Part shown: piece after piece, positions 47,081 to 57,080 of the stretch | Numbering within the stretch: position 1 is the first letter of the stretch | How the letters are laid out: every line of letters starts with the position of its first letter | Assembly (NCBI GenBank): GCA_009617715.1 | Contig: VTFK01000071.1 | Coordinates: 434,001-498,000, forward strand | Source: Plectrocnemia conspersa | Taxonomy: Eukaryota > Arthropoda > Insecta > Trichoptera > Polycentropodidae | DNA length: 64,000 nt | Direction of reading: 5' to 3' | Notes under the pieces: generated by a model | What the model saw: the letters and a program-made list of their open reading frames with translations, nothing else | What the model was told of the DNA's origin: nothing | The model's database searches: none | Program-made: the position numbers and the translations under genes

Positions 47081-50000
47081 GTAATATTTATGTATATAAA
47101 ATAAAATTAAAATATGAGATATTAAAAACATATTTTTAGATTTTTTTTACATGTACGAAACACGATGCCTGACATTGATTTTATTTGTTATATATCTTAG
47201 CATGCATTTTATTTGATAAATATTATATTTTAAAACGCTTTTAGTTTACAAATAAATATATTTGTATAATAAGTTGTGAAAAACACTAATTTACAGCAAG
47301 TTATAAGCGATCTATTGTAGTAAGTTGATATTTTTAAAGTATCTTATTTCTTTATCGTTAACTTTATGATTTTTGATCCAATCGCTTCATTTCCACGAGC
47401 ACATTTTAATTTGAAAATATTATATTTTCGGCGAAGTGTCTATTCAGTAAACCACTTTTTAGTTGCTAAGGGGCGGTGTCGACAATCCGTCAATATCGCG
47501 ACCGTTAGAGTGCCCTAGAGAGTCGAAATGGCGTCCCTTATTCGTGCGGCGAGGACTTGAAAACGCTTTTCTTGCACGAGTCATTAGGCTACTCAATACA
47601 AGTGCTTTCAGAGCCAAAAACAATTATATAGGATGATGCTCATCAATGTTAGGTGTGCATCATAACTGTGTTTTTATTATTTAATTGTGTAATTATTGTT
47701 AATATATAATGAACATAATGACGCATTGGAAAAACATGTCAAGTCATGATGGTCAGATTTGTAATAAAAAAATAAATAATTTGCTCATAATTTTAATATG
47801 AAAATTATAAATTAATTATTTATAATTTAAAACTGATTATATAAAAAGCAATTTTAATAAGTACATAGTATACATTTACACTATTTTTTATTTAAATTTG
47901 TAAAGTAATACTTGTTGTACATTAATTGTGTTTATATAAGCGTTATATTATATACAATGTATGATAAAAATCTTAGGTTAGGTCAAATCTGCTTTTGCGG
48001 AAAACACGCACGAGTTGACAGTTCGAATCGCGATAAAACAGAGCGCTACATTATCGGCATCACATTAAACGCCGGCGCGTAATTGCTTTGGCCATTAGGC
48101 GATAATGTTCGCCTATGACTGAAATACAAAATAAATAAAACATGAATTATAACATAACTGACATACAAACTTATATCGTATAATATTTATATGTATGTAT
48201 TAAAACTCTAAATTGCAAATAAAAATAACAAAACAATACCACATTTACAACTTTGGCCTTAAGATAAAAATATTCGACTATGAAATTTATTGCGCTTTGT
48301 TAAATACGTTCGTTTATTAAATTTCACATAAATTAACGCAAAGTTCTAAAGCGCGCGCTGTCTGTAAAAAACTGATTTGTGTTACGAATTTCGTATTTAA
48401 TATAATAAGTTTTATTAAATATAACCTTTAAATTATTTCTATTGTTATACCCAAAGTAAGTGACGTTTATAAAGTAAAATATTTTGTATTTAGATTACAA
48501 ACATATTTAATTTAAGCTACATATGAAAATTAATTACTAATATTGCACCCATAGTCTATTGAAATTTAATTTAATAACAAGCGCAGCGTGAGACGTATAT
48601 ATCAAAAAACGATGACATATGTAATAACACTAGTCTCTCTAAGAATGTATTACTAGCCGTTGCATCGGTAACGAATTTTATGATTATTCATTAGTTGTGA
48701 ATAGTAAATTAAACGAATTCATGTGCATAATAAAATGATTTTGTTTTAAGAAATATATAAATATAATGTAATGCTACTACTGATGTTTTTAAAATGACAC
48801 GAAGTTTCACTTTAAAGATATAAGCATAATTTGATCAGCAATTTTTGACCATTGCGTAATATATTTAATGACACAAATAAATATTATTGTTTTTTTCATT
48901 ATTTCTGGTTTTTTTGACACATTTATAATTTTTTTTCTATAAATGTGTCAAAAAATATATATTTTATCGAATCTATATTCGTATCGTATGCTTTAGAGCT
49001 AATAGTAGGGACGTAAATTCAAACTTGCCATCTCTTTCTAAATTATGAATAACGATGAAATGGATACCTCTTGAACTGACTGTGTTAACGCAAATAGTGT
49101 GTAGTATTGTATATGATATTTAAAATATATTTATTAACTAATTGAAAATATCGTAACACAATCTAATTTATGTATTTGATACGAGTATGGAATTTAATAA
49201 TAAATATATAAATGCTATAAATACAATGGTTTCTGAGAATTTCTTTAATTTGCATCAATGATTTTCGAACTCTTTGACTGTGAATTAACATATTTACAAA
49301 TCGCTTTTAATAATAATAAACGTAGGCGTGAGATATTTTGATAGGTTTTCAAACTAATTTCTGATTTTTTTTTTTTTTATTATTATACAATTTTTTTTAA
49401 CAAAAAAGCAAATAAGGATACTTTTATAAATATATATATTTTATGTAAAAAATATTTATTTTATTAATATTTAATTGCTATAATTGCCTTTCTAGTATTT
49501 AACCTTATTGTTTTATCTATATAAAATTAAAATAATTTCGATATGCAAAATTTATTTACCATCATATATAAATGTATTTATATTTACTCCTTCAAATAAA
49601 TTCTCGTTTATGTTGCGATTTCATCTAACCGCTTGTTACTTTTGTGCGATTTCCTCAGATTTTCTCCGACCTCGGGTTGCCTCTGCGTCGTCTGGACTTT
49701 TCGGGCAATTCTGTGAGGAGATTAACCGAAAAACTGGTGGCTGGGCTCCAATCAACGCTCACCGAGTTGATCCTGGCGGACAATCTGCTCGGCGACAATC
49801 TTAATCCCATATTTTCGACGTCGGAATTTCACGGGCTCTCGCATCTGTCGCTGTTGGACTTGAGCGGAAACTCCATCAGGGGGATCGAAGAAGGGATTCT
49901 CAAGGGATGTGACAATTTAGTGGTAAGCGTTTACTTTAATTTTATCATTATTGCTCCATTGGTATATGAAAGGTTAAAGAACACGTAAAATTTTGCGGTT

Positions 50001-53000
50001 AACCAACTTGATAACATTATATTTATAAATCAAGTAAATTGATACCGATGTTTGTCAATTTTAAATTAAAAATGCTTATAAGTTAAACGTTAACGCGTGT
50101 GATTACTGCAGTGATGCTGCGTTGTAATATATTCAAGTTCTTCAAGAACGAGGTAAACTCATAAAATTTCAGGGTAACTGCTTGACTGGTACAGTTCCGA
50201 TGATCGAAATAGAAATGGTTGCTTTATTGTAGTTTGAAGCAACGTAAAGTGTTCCAGTAAAAAATATTGTGCAAGCAGTTTTAATTCTGAGTCACGTAAA
50301 AGTGTCGCTTTTTCGCAACAAAACATCCAACGTATGAAGTTCTTATTCGCAGTAGATCTAAATTTAACACACTTGTAATAAAATTTTAATCTAACAACCT
50401 TGTACTTAATTCACATTTTCATTTATGCAGGAGTTTCGACTAGATAGAAACAATCTCGTCTCTGTGCCGAGCGCCTCTTTAAATGGACCGCGTAGTCTGA
50501 AGATACTCTCCTTGAGACACAATCGCATAAGTACGCTTTTAATTATGCAAACTATCTCAAATTACGCACTTTCACTAACCGCACACTTAAATTTTCAGAC
50601 AAAATTCGCCAAGGAGCTTTCCTGTCTCAGCGCTCTTTGGAGCAGATCCACCTTCAAGGCAACATGATGATGTCTTTGGAAGGCGGTGCCTTCGCGGGGC
50701 TGGGGCACCTTCGGACCCTCGGACTGGGTCACAACCGACTGTCAAAGTTCAACAGCGATGTGTTCCAGGGGGCGGAGAAGCTGGACAAGCTGGACCTCTC
50801 GGAGAACTTCATCTCCGAGTTTCCGAGCGTGGCACTGAAAGCGTTCACCGCACTCAAGCACTTGAACCTCTCGACCAATATGCTAACGGTAATTAAAAAT
50901 ATGTACATATATAGGTGTATTCCCTGGATGGTGGTGGACATGGTTTAGGTGTAACGTTTCCGGGAGAACTTTTGCCGTTACGGGTTAATTATATAGCTGG
51001 CTTAACTTTGAGTGCTCGTTAAAAATAAAGGTTAAATATGACGCGAACGACACTATTTTAAACATATTAGTGTAAGATGCTTAGTACAATATCTTAGTAC
51101 TGTGGTTCAAATATCACATAAAAAATAATATTTTTTAATCATATAATAATACATTTATTTATAAAATACAATAAAATTAAAAATTTAGGTTTTGTGCATA
51201 AGATTTAAATTATGTACATGAGGGAAATATATTTTTTTATTGAATTTGATGCTAGCATATAGATGTATTCTTATTAAAGTTAATTTAATATTTTTTTATG
51301 ATAAAGTTGTAACGCATAGTTTTATGAATAATTTCGCTGTGATTAAAAACGCGACAAGAAATCTAAAATTAAATCTAAATTATATGTATTATTTATGTTT
51401 TATGTTATGGTCAGATTTACATTTTTGTATTATATTTTTTATATTTTATCAACAAAATATTGTACTAAAAATAATTTAGTAGCAAATTTACAACAAAAAA
51501 TATTTACTATTTTTAGGTTTAAATATATAATATTATAACAAACTCAGATTCAAATCAATAAAACATATACAGTAAAACCCCCAATAACACGGTGGACGTG
51601 CTATTTGAGTGCCCCTTACTTTATGTGTGAGCGAGCCAAAGGTTAGAAATCTCACAACACGAGCCTGATTAGTACGTATGTATTACAAATAATTGTTTGA
51701 TCCCCCAACTACACGCTCCCAAATAGCACATTCCCAATTCACCGTGTTATTGGGGGGTTTTACTGTACTATGAATAAAATTAAAAAGTAATAATAAAAAA
51801 AATATTTTGCAGATTTTTCTAAAAGAAAAAATATCAAGTAAAATTTTAGAAAAATATAATATTCATATCCACTTTTTTTTGTGTGTATGTATGTATGTTA
51901 AAAATAATAAGGTAGATTTTACTGGGTATCTTTCAACGTGTTATTATTTTACCTTGTTCTTAATAAATAAGAAAAGAGAAAAAAATGGCTACAAAAAGTA
52001 CTTATTTTCAATAAGCAGATTGTCTTATTGCACTTATTGTTAATAAACGGTGTAATAAAAGAAAGAGAGAAAAAAAATCTCTTTGAATAGCAAAATTTAA
52101 ACTTTTTTGTTGACAACAAATATTCGCTTAAAATTTAGTACTAAAAATTATGGATATTTTTTAAATATAAAGAAGAGAGAAAAAAAATCTTTTTTAATAT
52201 AAAATTTTAAATTTTTTGCTTACAATAAATATTCGCTTAAAATTTAGTAGAAAAAATTATGAATATTTAAAAAAAATAGTTAACAAGGCTTTTTCAACAT
52301 AGTTTTAAAATAAGTTACGCGTCACACGTATCCGTAAAAATAAAAAAATCAACAATTATAAAAAGCCTAATTTTCACTAATAAACATTTAAAGCAATATT
52401 ATATATATTATACACACAAATTTTTTTTTTTTTTAATCTGAATATTTATTAATTTGCTTTAAAACACAGATTGAGTTTTAATATATTGGATACATAAATA
52501 AATTTAACACAATTTATATAAATTACTTTATTAAAATGTCAAAACAAAAACTAATCAAGCATAAGAATGATTATTATTATTTACAGCAACTTTTTCAGTT
52601 ATTAAATTTATTTCGAAATTAACATTATCATATATCGACCAAAAATTTCACTTTTTTAATAAAAAAAATATAAATTAAATTTAGAACAAAAAAATAATTT
52701 TAAATTATACAAATTTGTATTATGTATTATTTTATATTTTTACTTTAAATATTAAAATAACTACATTATATTAAAAACAAAATATAATTACAATAAGATT
52801 TATTTGTTTTTATTACAATATTATTATGAATAAAAAAAAATATACAGTAGACTCCCCAATAACACGGTAAATTGCGAACGTGCTATTTGGGTGCGTGTAG
52901 TTGGGGATTAGAAAATACTCACAAATTTTTGCTACACTACGTACAAATCAGGCGCATGGGACGAGATATTTTCCTTTGGCTCGCTCACATATAAAGTAAA

Positions 53001-56000
53001 GGACACGTCCCCAATTTACCGTGTTATTGGGGGCTCTACTTTATTTAAGCCAATCAGGCAAAAATTCTTTCCAATACGTCTCTAAAATACCTCCGCTGTC
53101 GCTCTGTTTTATATTTGCCAACTGTTTTGATTCAATTTGCTTTATATATGTATTTCTAAAAAAATAATAATGATTAATAATTATAAATTTCAGCATATGG
53201 ACACTTCACACTTGAGCAGTCTGACTTCACTTCAAGCATTAGATTTGAGCAGAAACAATATAGCTAATTTAGCACCTGGAACATTTTTGGGATTAAGGCA
53301 ACTTAGATATTTAGACATTGGCGTCAATGCATTAAGAACGGTATGTTTAAAAAATAAAAAAAAAATATAGCAATAAATTATTAATGATATTTATTTATTA
53401 TTTCAGATCGAAGACGATGCTTTTGAAGGATTAGACAGTCTAGAAACTCTACTTTTGCGCGATAACAACATTTTGCTTATTCCAGCTTCAGCCCTGGGGC
53501 GTCTTCCTCGTCTATCCTCAATCCACTTGGGATATAACAGAGTCACGGCCGTCTCCAGTGACATTTTACGATCGATGGCCGAGCGAGTCTCTTCTCTGGT
53601 TTTGGCGAGGAACGTTATTAGAGAATTGCCCTCGGCCGCGTTTCAGCATTTCAAATTCCTGACTCATTTAGACCTGAACGGAAATCTGCTTAACATACTC
53701 AGCGCTGACATATTTGTGGGATTGGAGAACACTTTAGAATATTTATCGGCGTCTCAGAACAGGATTTTAAACATAGCAGGACCTCCATTACATTTTTCGA
53801 GATTGTGGTATTTGGATATTTCTGGAAATCAACTGAGCGAATTAGGCAGAAACACTTTTGCTAAAACGCCTAATCTTTCATACTTGAACATGAGTAGAAA
53901 TCCGCATTTGAATATGATACCTCATACTTTGCTCCATAGTTCTCCAGAATTAGTCACTATTGATATGAGTCATAATGGACTTAAAACTTTACCGGCTGAT
54001 ATCTTTGCTAAGAATCCAAGTATTGAATACATACATTTGAGTGATAATGCGATTCAAGAAATACCAGAGGGAGTTTTTGTTAATATGCGTAATTTGACTC
54101 TCATAGATCTATCTAATAATCATATTGTGAATATCAGACAAGGAGCTTTTGTTAATGCAATGTCTATTCAGCGGTTGTATTTGAGAGGCAATCAATTGAA
54201 TGCGTTCAAAGGAGAGTTTTTTAATACTGGTACTAGTCTAGAAATATTAGATTTATCTGAAAATCAACTGAGCTATCTCTTCCCTTCGTCATTCAGGATT
54301 CATCCAAGATTAAAAAGAATATCGGCATCTAAGAATAAATTCAACTTTTTCCCAGCTGAATTAATTGCATCTCTACAATTTTTAGAACATGTGGATTTAT
54401 CTCACAATGGTTTAAAGAACATAGAAGAGCTTGATTTTGCTCGATTGCCAAGACTTAGAGAACTGCTTTTATCTCACAATGAGCTAGAATCCATAAGTGA
54501 GATGGCTTTCCATAATTCAACTCAATTACAGATTCTAGATCTAAGTTATAATAACTTGGATCGCTTAGGTGAGCGTACCTTTGAAGGATTGGCTCGTTTA
54601 GAAATGTTGAATCTAGAGAATAATTTATTGACTGAGTTGCCAGATTTATTGTTTGATAGAAACCGCCTACAAATGCTTGAGAATATAAACTTAGCGCATA
54701 ACTCATTTGAAGTACCTCCATTGAAATCTCTACAGAAGCAATACTTTTTCGTATCATCTGTAGATTTCTCTCACAATAAATTAGTGGAAATACCAGCCGA
54801 AGACAGCATAATGGTCAACATCAAAAAGTTGGATTTATCTTTCAATCCATTATCTCAAGATTCGATCAAGAATGTGTTGGGAGAGCCAAAAACAGTTAGA
54901 TCGTTAAACTTAGCCGGAACTGGAATCAACTTTGTGTCGCAACTAGTAACACCATTTTTACACCACTTGAATCTATCGCACAACAACATTACAAACTTGA
55001 ACGATAAAGTGTTTGAACGTACGACGCTATTAGAGAACTTGGATCTATCTCACAACAAAATCAACGATATCAGTTCTTCTATGTCAAAAATATGGCCGCT
55101 TTTAAAAAGCATTCAATACTTGAACTTATCCAACAATCCAATATCGACTATTTCTCAAGGTGACTTTGATGGTTTAGAATCATTAAGAGTATTGAGTATT
55201 GAGAATCTTGAAGAATTGAGCAAAATGGAGCGAAATGCTTTTAAGCCGTTATTGAACCTAGCCACTTTAAATGCGCATAACTATCCTAGACTAGGATACT
55301 TGGACGTGATGGGAATTCTGCAAAGCTTGCCTGTGTTACAAAAGTTAGATATTGAGATTAAAGATTCGGCTGTGGGTAGCGATCAATTGCAGTCAGCTCT
55401 TCATCCGAGATTACAAGAATTAGGTATAAGAGGATCAAGATTGAAGAGCATATCATCTGGAGCTTTAGCCGGATTAAAAAGTCAGAATATAGCTATCAAA
55501 TTGAGGAACACTTCTTTAACAAATATTCCACCAGCGTTATTATTCCCATTGCCTCGATCTTCTCACGTGGTTTTGGATGTTACAGGATCGATGTTGACTT
55601 CATTACAGCCTCAATTATTAGTGTCTTTGGATGATAGAAAAGCAGATTTGAGCATGCTAGGTTTAGATACGAATCCGATCCATTGCGATTGTGCAGCTCG
55701 AGCTTTAAGAAGATGGTTGCCTAGTTCAAAGATGTCGAATATCAAATGCTCTAGTCCTGATTATCTAGCTGGTCAATTATTGGTTGAAATAGGCGATGAT
55801 GAATTGACGTGTGATCCTAGAAGACCTACCACGCTTACTTCTGCGCCTTCCACTGTTACAATCAAGCCTACTAGATTGATGCGGAAGACTACAGCAGAAC
55901 CTGATATTATTTGGTCCGTTGCGCCTTCATCGGAAGAGAAACCAAAACCTAAGAATACGAATTTGAAGAGTGCTACTATATCTCAATCTGCGATCAATAA

Positions 56001-56385
56001 CGATGATACATTGATCATTGGAATCGTAGGTGGTGTGGTGGCTTTCATAGCCATTCTGGTTATCATTATATGTATTGTAAGGTTAAGGATGACTTCCACG
56101 CAGTATAGAGGTGGTCCTTTGGCTGGTGGTGGTACTATGGGCAATATGGCCGGAATGGGACCCATTTATGCAGTGCCACCTTATGGCAGTGCTTATGGTG
56201 CCACTTTGCCGCCGAATGCTTCAATAAGTACGGCGACGCTGCCTCACAAAATGCATTCAGCTCCTGCTTCGGTGAGACCAGCATACGCGACTATGGGGAG
56301 GATGCCTTACTACCCCCAAAACCCCCCGACTCCCCAGCCTTACTTCGTCAGCATGCAACCCCACGACGAGAAAATATATCGATAG
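46805..56385 (+). CDS. atk: artichoke: leucine-rich-repeat single-pass membrane protein, 1351 aa, six coding exons
   Basis: Coding exons are 46805-47080, 49659-49922, 50431-50530, 50599-50888, 53194-53340 and 53407-56385. All junctions are GT-AG and the joined frame is open for 1351 codons. Residues 1-21 form a signal peptide. A cysteine cluster (C25, C36, C38, C58) precedes a long run of roughly 35-40 LRRs (LxxLxLxxNxI type, about residues 96-1100). An LRRCT cap follows (C1119, C1121, C1140, C1161), then a Ser/Thr-rich stalk, a transmembrane helix at about 1228-1250, and a 101-residue Gly/Met/Pro/Tyr-rich tail ending DEKIYR. Segments such as NLLGDNLNPIFST, QLSYLFPSSFRIHPRL and DDTLIIGIVGGVVAF match my memory of Drosophila artichoke, not chaoptin. 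In Drosophila, artichoke is needed for ciliated sensory organ integrity and is described as extracellular matrix. The fly protein is longer (about 1.5 kb of residues), mainly in the stalk and tail. The start is the first ATG after a good acceptor (AG at 46795-46796) and gives the signal peptide. Confidence 0.93.
47460..47620. promoter_or_regulatory. GC-rich island in atk intron 1, possible cis-regulatory element
   Basis: This is a GC-rich block in an AT-rich intron. It contains TGCCCTAGAGAGTCG...GCGTCCCTTATTC (47511-47546), which recurs at 27612-27646 with 31 of 36 positions identical. Regulatory function is inferred only from composition and recurrence. Confidence 0.35.
47690..47790 (+). repeat. 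dispersed repeat family B, copy 4, in atk intron 1
   Basis: The core is AATGACGCATTGGAAAAACA followed by GTCATGATGGTCAGATTT. It is more diverged than copies 2 and 3. Confidence 0.55.
48910..48955. repeat. 18-bp hairpin in atk intron 1
   Basis: TTTTTTGACACATTTATA (48910-48927) is inverted at 48938-48955 with a 10-nt T-rich loop. Confidence 0.85.
49659..49922 (+). CDS. atk: atk coding exon 2: first LRRs
   Basis: Acceptor TTTCCTCAG at 49650-49658, donor GTAAGC at 49923. The exon encodes residues 93-180 at phase 0 and carries the first three to four LRRs, including the family-typical NLLGDNLNPIFST stretch. It is GC-rich compared with its flanks. The ATG-initiated reading that begins at 49508 in another frame is a shadow. 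Confidence 0.9.
49923..50430 (+). other. atk intron 2 (508 bp)
   Basis: GT-AG intron between two in-phase LRR exons. I see no repeat or conserved-looking motif in it. Confidence 0.8.
50431..50530 (+). CDS. atk: atk coding exon 3: LRR segment
   Basis: Acceptor TTTATGCAG ends at 50430; donor GTACGC is at 50531. The exon has 33 codons (residues 181-213) plus one base of a split Asn codon (residue 214). It encodes one and a half LRRs. The following intron is only 68 bp. Confidence 0.88.
50599..50888 (+). CDS. atk: atk coding exon 4: LRR segment
   Basis: Acceptor ATTTTCAG at 50591-50598, donor GTAATT at 50889. The exon completes Asn214 and runs to residue 310 (LSTNMLT) at phase 0, with four LRRs. 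Third codon positions are mostly G or C here, in contrast to exons 5 and 6. The reading continuing past the donor to a stop at 50948 is intronic. Confidence 0.9.
51570..51765 (+). mobile_element. Tigger/pogo-type MITE, copy 1, with TA target duplication
   Basis: The ends read CAGTAAAACCCCCAATAACA and its reverse complement, flanked by TA at 51568-51569 and 51766-51767. TA duplication and CAG-starting termini fit the Tc1/mariner superfamily (Tigger/pogo). The element is 196 bp and non-coding. The subterminal GTGCTATTTG motif is shared with copy 2, which is inverted relative to this one. Confidence 0.85.
52064..52283 (+). repeat. two-unit tandem duplication, period 110 bp
   Basis: The unit starting AGAGAGAAAAAAAATCT at 52064 recurs at 52174. 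Both copies contain AATATTCGCTTAAAATTTAG. The divergence is moderate. Confidence 0.7.
52845..53041 (-). mobile_element. Tigger/pogo-type MITE, copy 2, inverted relative to copy 1
   Basis: 197 bp; left end CAGTAGACTCCCCAATAACA, right end its near-complement with one terminal substitution, flanked by TA at 52843-52844 and 53042-53043. The interior matches copy 1 in reverse complement, for example the TTTGGCTCGCTCACA segment. It sits about 150 bp before atk exon 5. Confidence 0.83.
53194..53340 (+). CDS. atk: atk coding exon 5: LRR segment
   Basis: Acceptor AAATTTCAG at 53185-53193, donor GTATGT at 53341. The exon encodes residues 311-359 at phase 0. It holds two LRRs and links in register to exon 6 across a 66-bp intron. 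Codons are A/T-ending. Confidence 0.9.
53407..56385 (+). CDS. atk: atk coding exon 6: most LRRs, LRRCT, transmembrane helix and cytoplasmic tail
   Basis: Acceptor TTATTTCAG ends at 53406; the TAG stop is at 56383-56385. This 2979-nt exon encodes residues 360-1351: some thirty LRRs, the LRRCT cap, the Ser/Thr/Lys stalk, the transmembrane helix and the tail. Its first ~100 codons and last ~40 codons are fairly GC-rich, while the middle uses A/T-ending codons (TTA, GAT, AAT). The open frame before the first internal Met at 53455 belongs to the protein. Confidence 0.95.
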   Translation: MEDDAFEGLDSLETLLLRDNNILLIPASALGRLPRLSSIHLGYNRVTAVSSDILRSMAERVSSLVLARNVIRELPSAAFQHFKFLTHLDLNGNLLNILSADIFVGLENTLEYLSASQNRILNIAGPPLHFSRLWYLDISGNQLSELGRNTFAKTPNLSYLNMSRNPHLNMIPHTLLHSSPELVTIDMSHNGLKTLPADIFAKNPSIEYIHLSDNAIQEIPEGVFVNMRNLTLIDLSNNHIVNIRQGAFVNAMSIQRLYLRGNQLNAFKGEFFNTGTSLEILDLSENQLSYLFPSSFRIHPRLKRISASKNKFNFFPAELIASLQFLEHVDLSHNGLKNIEELDFARLPRLRELLLSHNELESISEMAFHNSTQLQILDLSYNNLDRLGERTFEGLARLEMLNLENNLLTELPDLLFDRNRLQMLENINLAHNSFEVPPLKSLQKQYFFVSSVDFSHNKLVEIPAEDSIMVNIKKLDLSFNPLSQDSIKNVLGEPKTVRSLNLAGTGINFVSQLVTPFLHHLNLSHNNITNLNDKVFERTTLLENLDLSHNKINDISSSMSKIWPLLKSIQYLNLSNNPISTISQGDFDGLESLRVLSIENLEELSKMERNAFKPLLNLATLNAHNYPRLGYLDVMGILQSLPVLQKLDIEIKDSAVGSDQLQSALHPRLQELGIRGSRLKSISSGALAGLKSQNIAIKLRNTSLTNIPPALLFPLPRSSHVVLDVTGSMLTSLQPQLLVSLDDRKADLSMLGLDTNPIHCDCAARALRRWLPSSKMSNIKCSSPDYLAGQLLVEIGDDELTCDPRRPTTLTSAPSTVTIKPTRLMRKTTAEPDIIWSVAPSSEEKPKPKNTNLKSATISQSAINNDDTLIIGIVGGVVAFIAILVIIICIVRLRMTSTQYRGGPLAGGGTMGNMAGMGPIYAVPPYGSAYGATLPPNASISTATLPHKMHSAPASVRPAYATMGRMPYYPQNPPTPQPYFVSMQPHDEKIYR

Positions 56386-57080
56386 TACAAGATTCAAGGT
56401 TGTGCGAACTGTAAATACATGTTAATTTATTTTTGACATTGATAGTGTAGTGATGATTGATTGATTAAACCTCGGATATGTTGGGTGAATTTGTGCATTC
56501 AAGAGAGCTGCTCGTTTATAACTTCCGTTAAAATCACTGTAATATAATATAATATATTCTTAATCTATCTAAGCAAATTTATGATGTAAATAAAATACAT
56601 AGTTAAAACACAAAGCCCTTAAAATTGTGCTTTAAGTAAGAAGATACCTGGATGAAAGGTAATGAAAGAGTCTTAAATTAATAATATAATATGACTAATT
56701 AAAGTTTCTTAGAAGTAAATCATTATTAAATTAGTAGTATAAAATTAAACTAAATTAATTCAGTCAATTTTACCCTTTTATTACTGATTTTTCAATATTT
56801 GAATCGTAAACTTTTAGTTTAGATTATTAATTGAGACAATATTTTACTTCAAGACAAAATATAAAATTATATTATATCCAATTTAATTAAATACGGTCTG
56901 TTTTTATAAAACACAACATATTTTTCAATGTTCAGAATCATATAATATTTTTTTTAAGGGAATTTAATTTGTGATAAATATAAAAATTGTATTTATTTCA
57001 AACTGTTTTTATGTAGTCTAAAACTAAAACACTGCTAGAGTTCTATATTTATATTCATAAATCATAGTAGTTTTTATATA
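56386..57080 (+). other. atk 3' UTR and first candidate polyadenylation signal
   Basis: The first AATAAA after the stop is at 56589-56594, about 205 nt downstream. Another lies at 59875-59880, at the edge of the next GC-rich island. Without transcripts the true 3' end cannot be chosen; if the distal site is used the UTR would include the tandem array at 57.1-58.7 kb. Confidence 0.45.

Larger units (their letters stand above)
47081..49658 (+). other. atk intron 1 (2578 bp)
   Basis: Mostly AT-rich. It holds a GC-rich island at about 47460-47620, a copy of the GACGCATTGG dispersed repeat at 47690-47790, a GC-rich patch at 47990-48110 and a hairpin at 48910-48955. No additional exon is visible. 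Confidence 0.8.
50889..53193 (+). other. atk intron 4 (2305 bp), transposon-bearing
   Basis: A+T-rich intron carrying two Tigger-type MITEs in opposite orientation (51570-51765 and 52845-53041) and a 110-bp tandem duplication (52064-52283). It separates the GC-rich 5' exons from the AT-rich 3' exons of atk. Confidence 0.85.

Noticed and set aside
48015..48030. AGTTCGAATCG word resembling a tRNA T-arm
   Set aside because: No matching acceptor stem, D-arm or anticodon arm nearby.
49508..49804. Plus-strand ORF overlapping atk exon 2 in another frame
   Set aside because: The in-phase LRR frame with good splice sites explains the region; this frame is low-complexity upstream and has no motif.
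54455..54757. 100-codon minus-strand ORF inside atk exon 6
   Set aside because: Antisense shadow of LRR coding sequence, with no domain or splice context.
46805..56385. Chaoptin as the identity of the LRR gene
   Set aside because: Chaoptin lacks the YPCKCK...IDCDRIVF start, the NLLGDNLNPIFST stretch and the DDTLIIGIVGGVVAF helix seen here; these point to artichoke.
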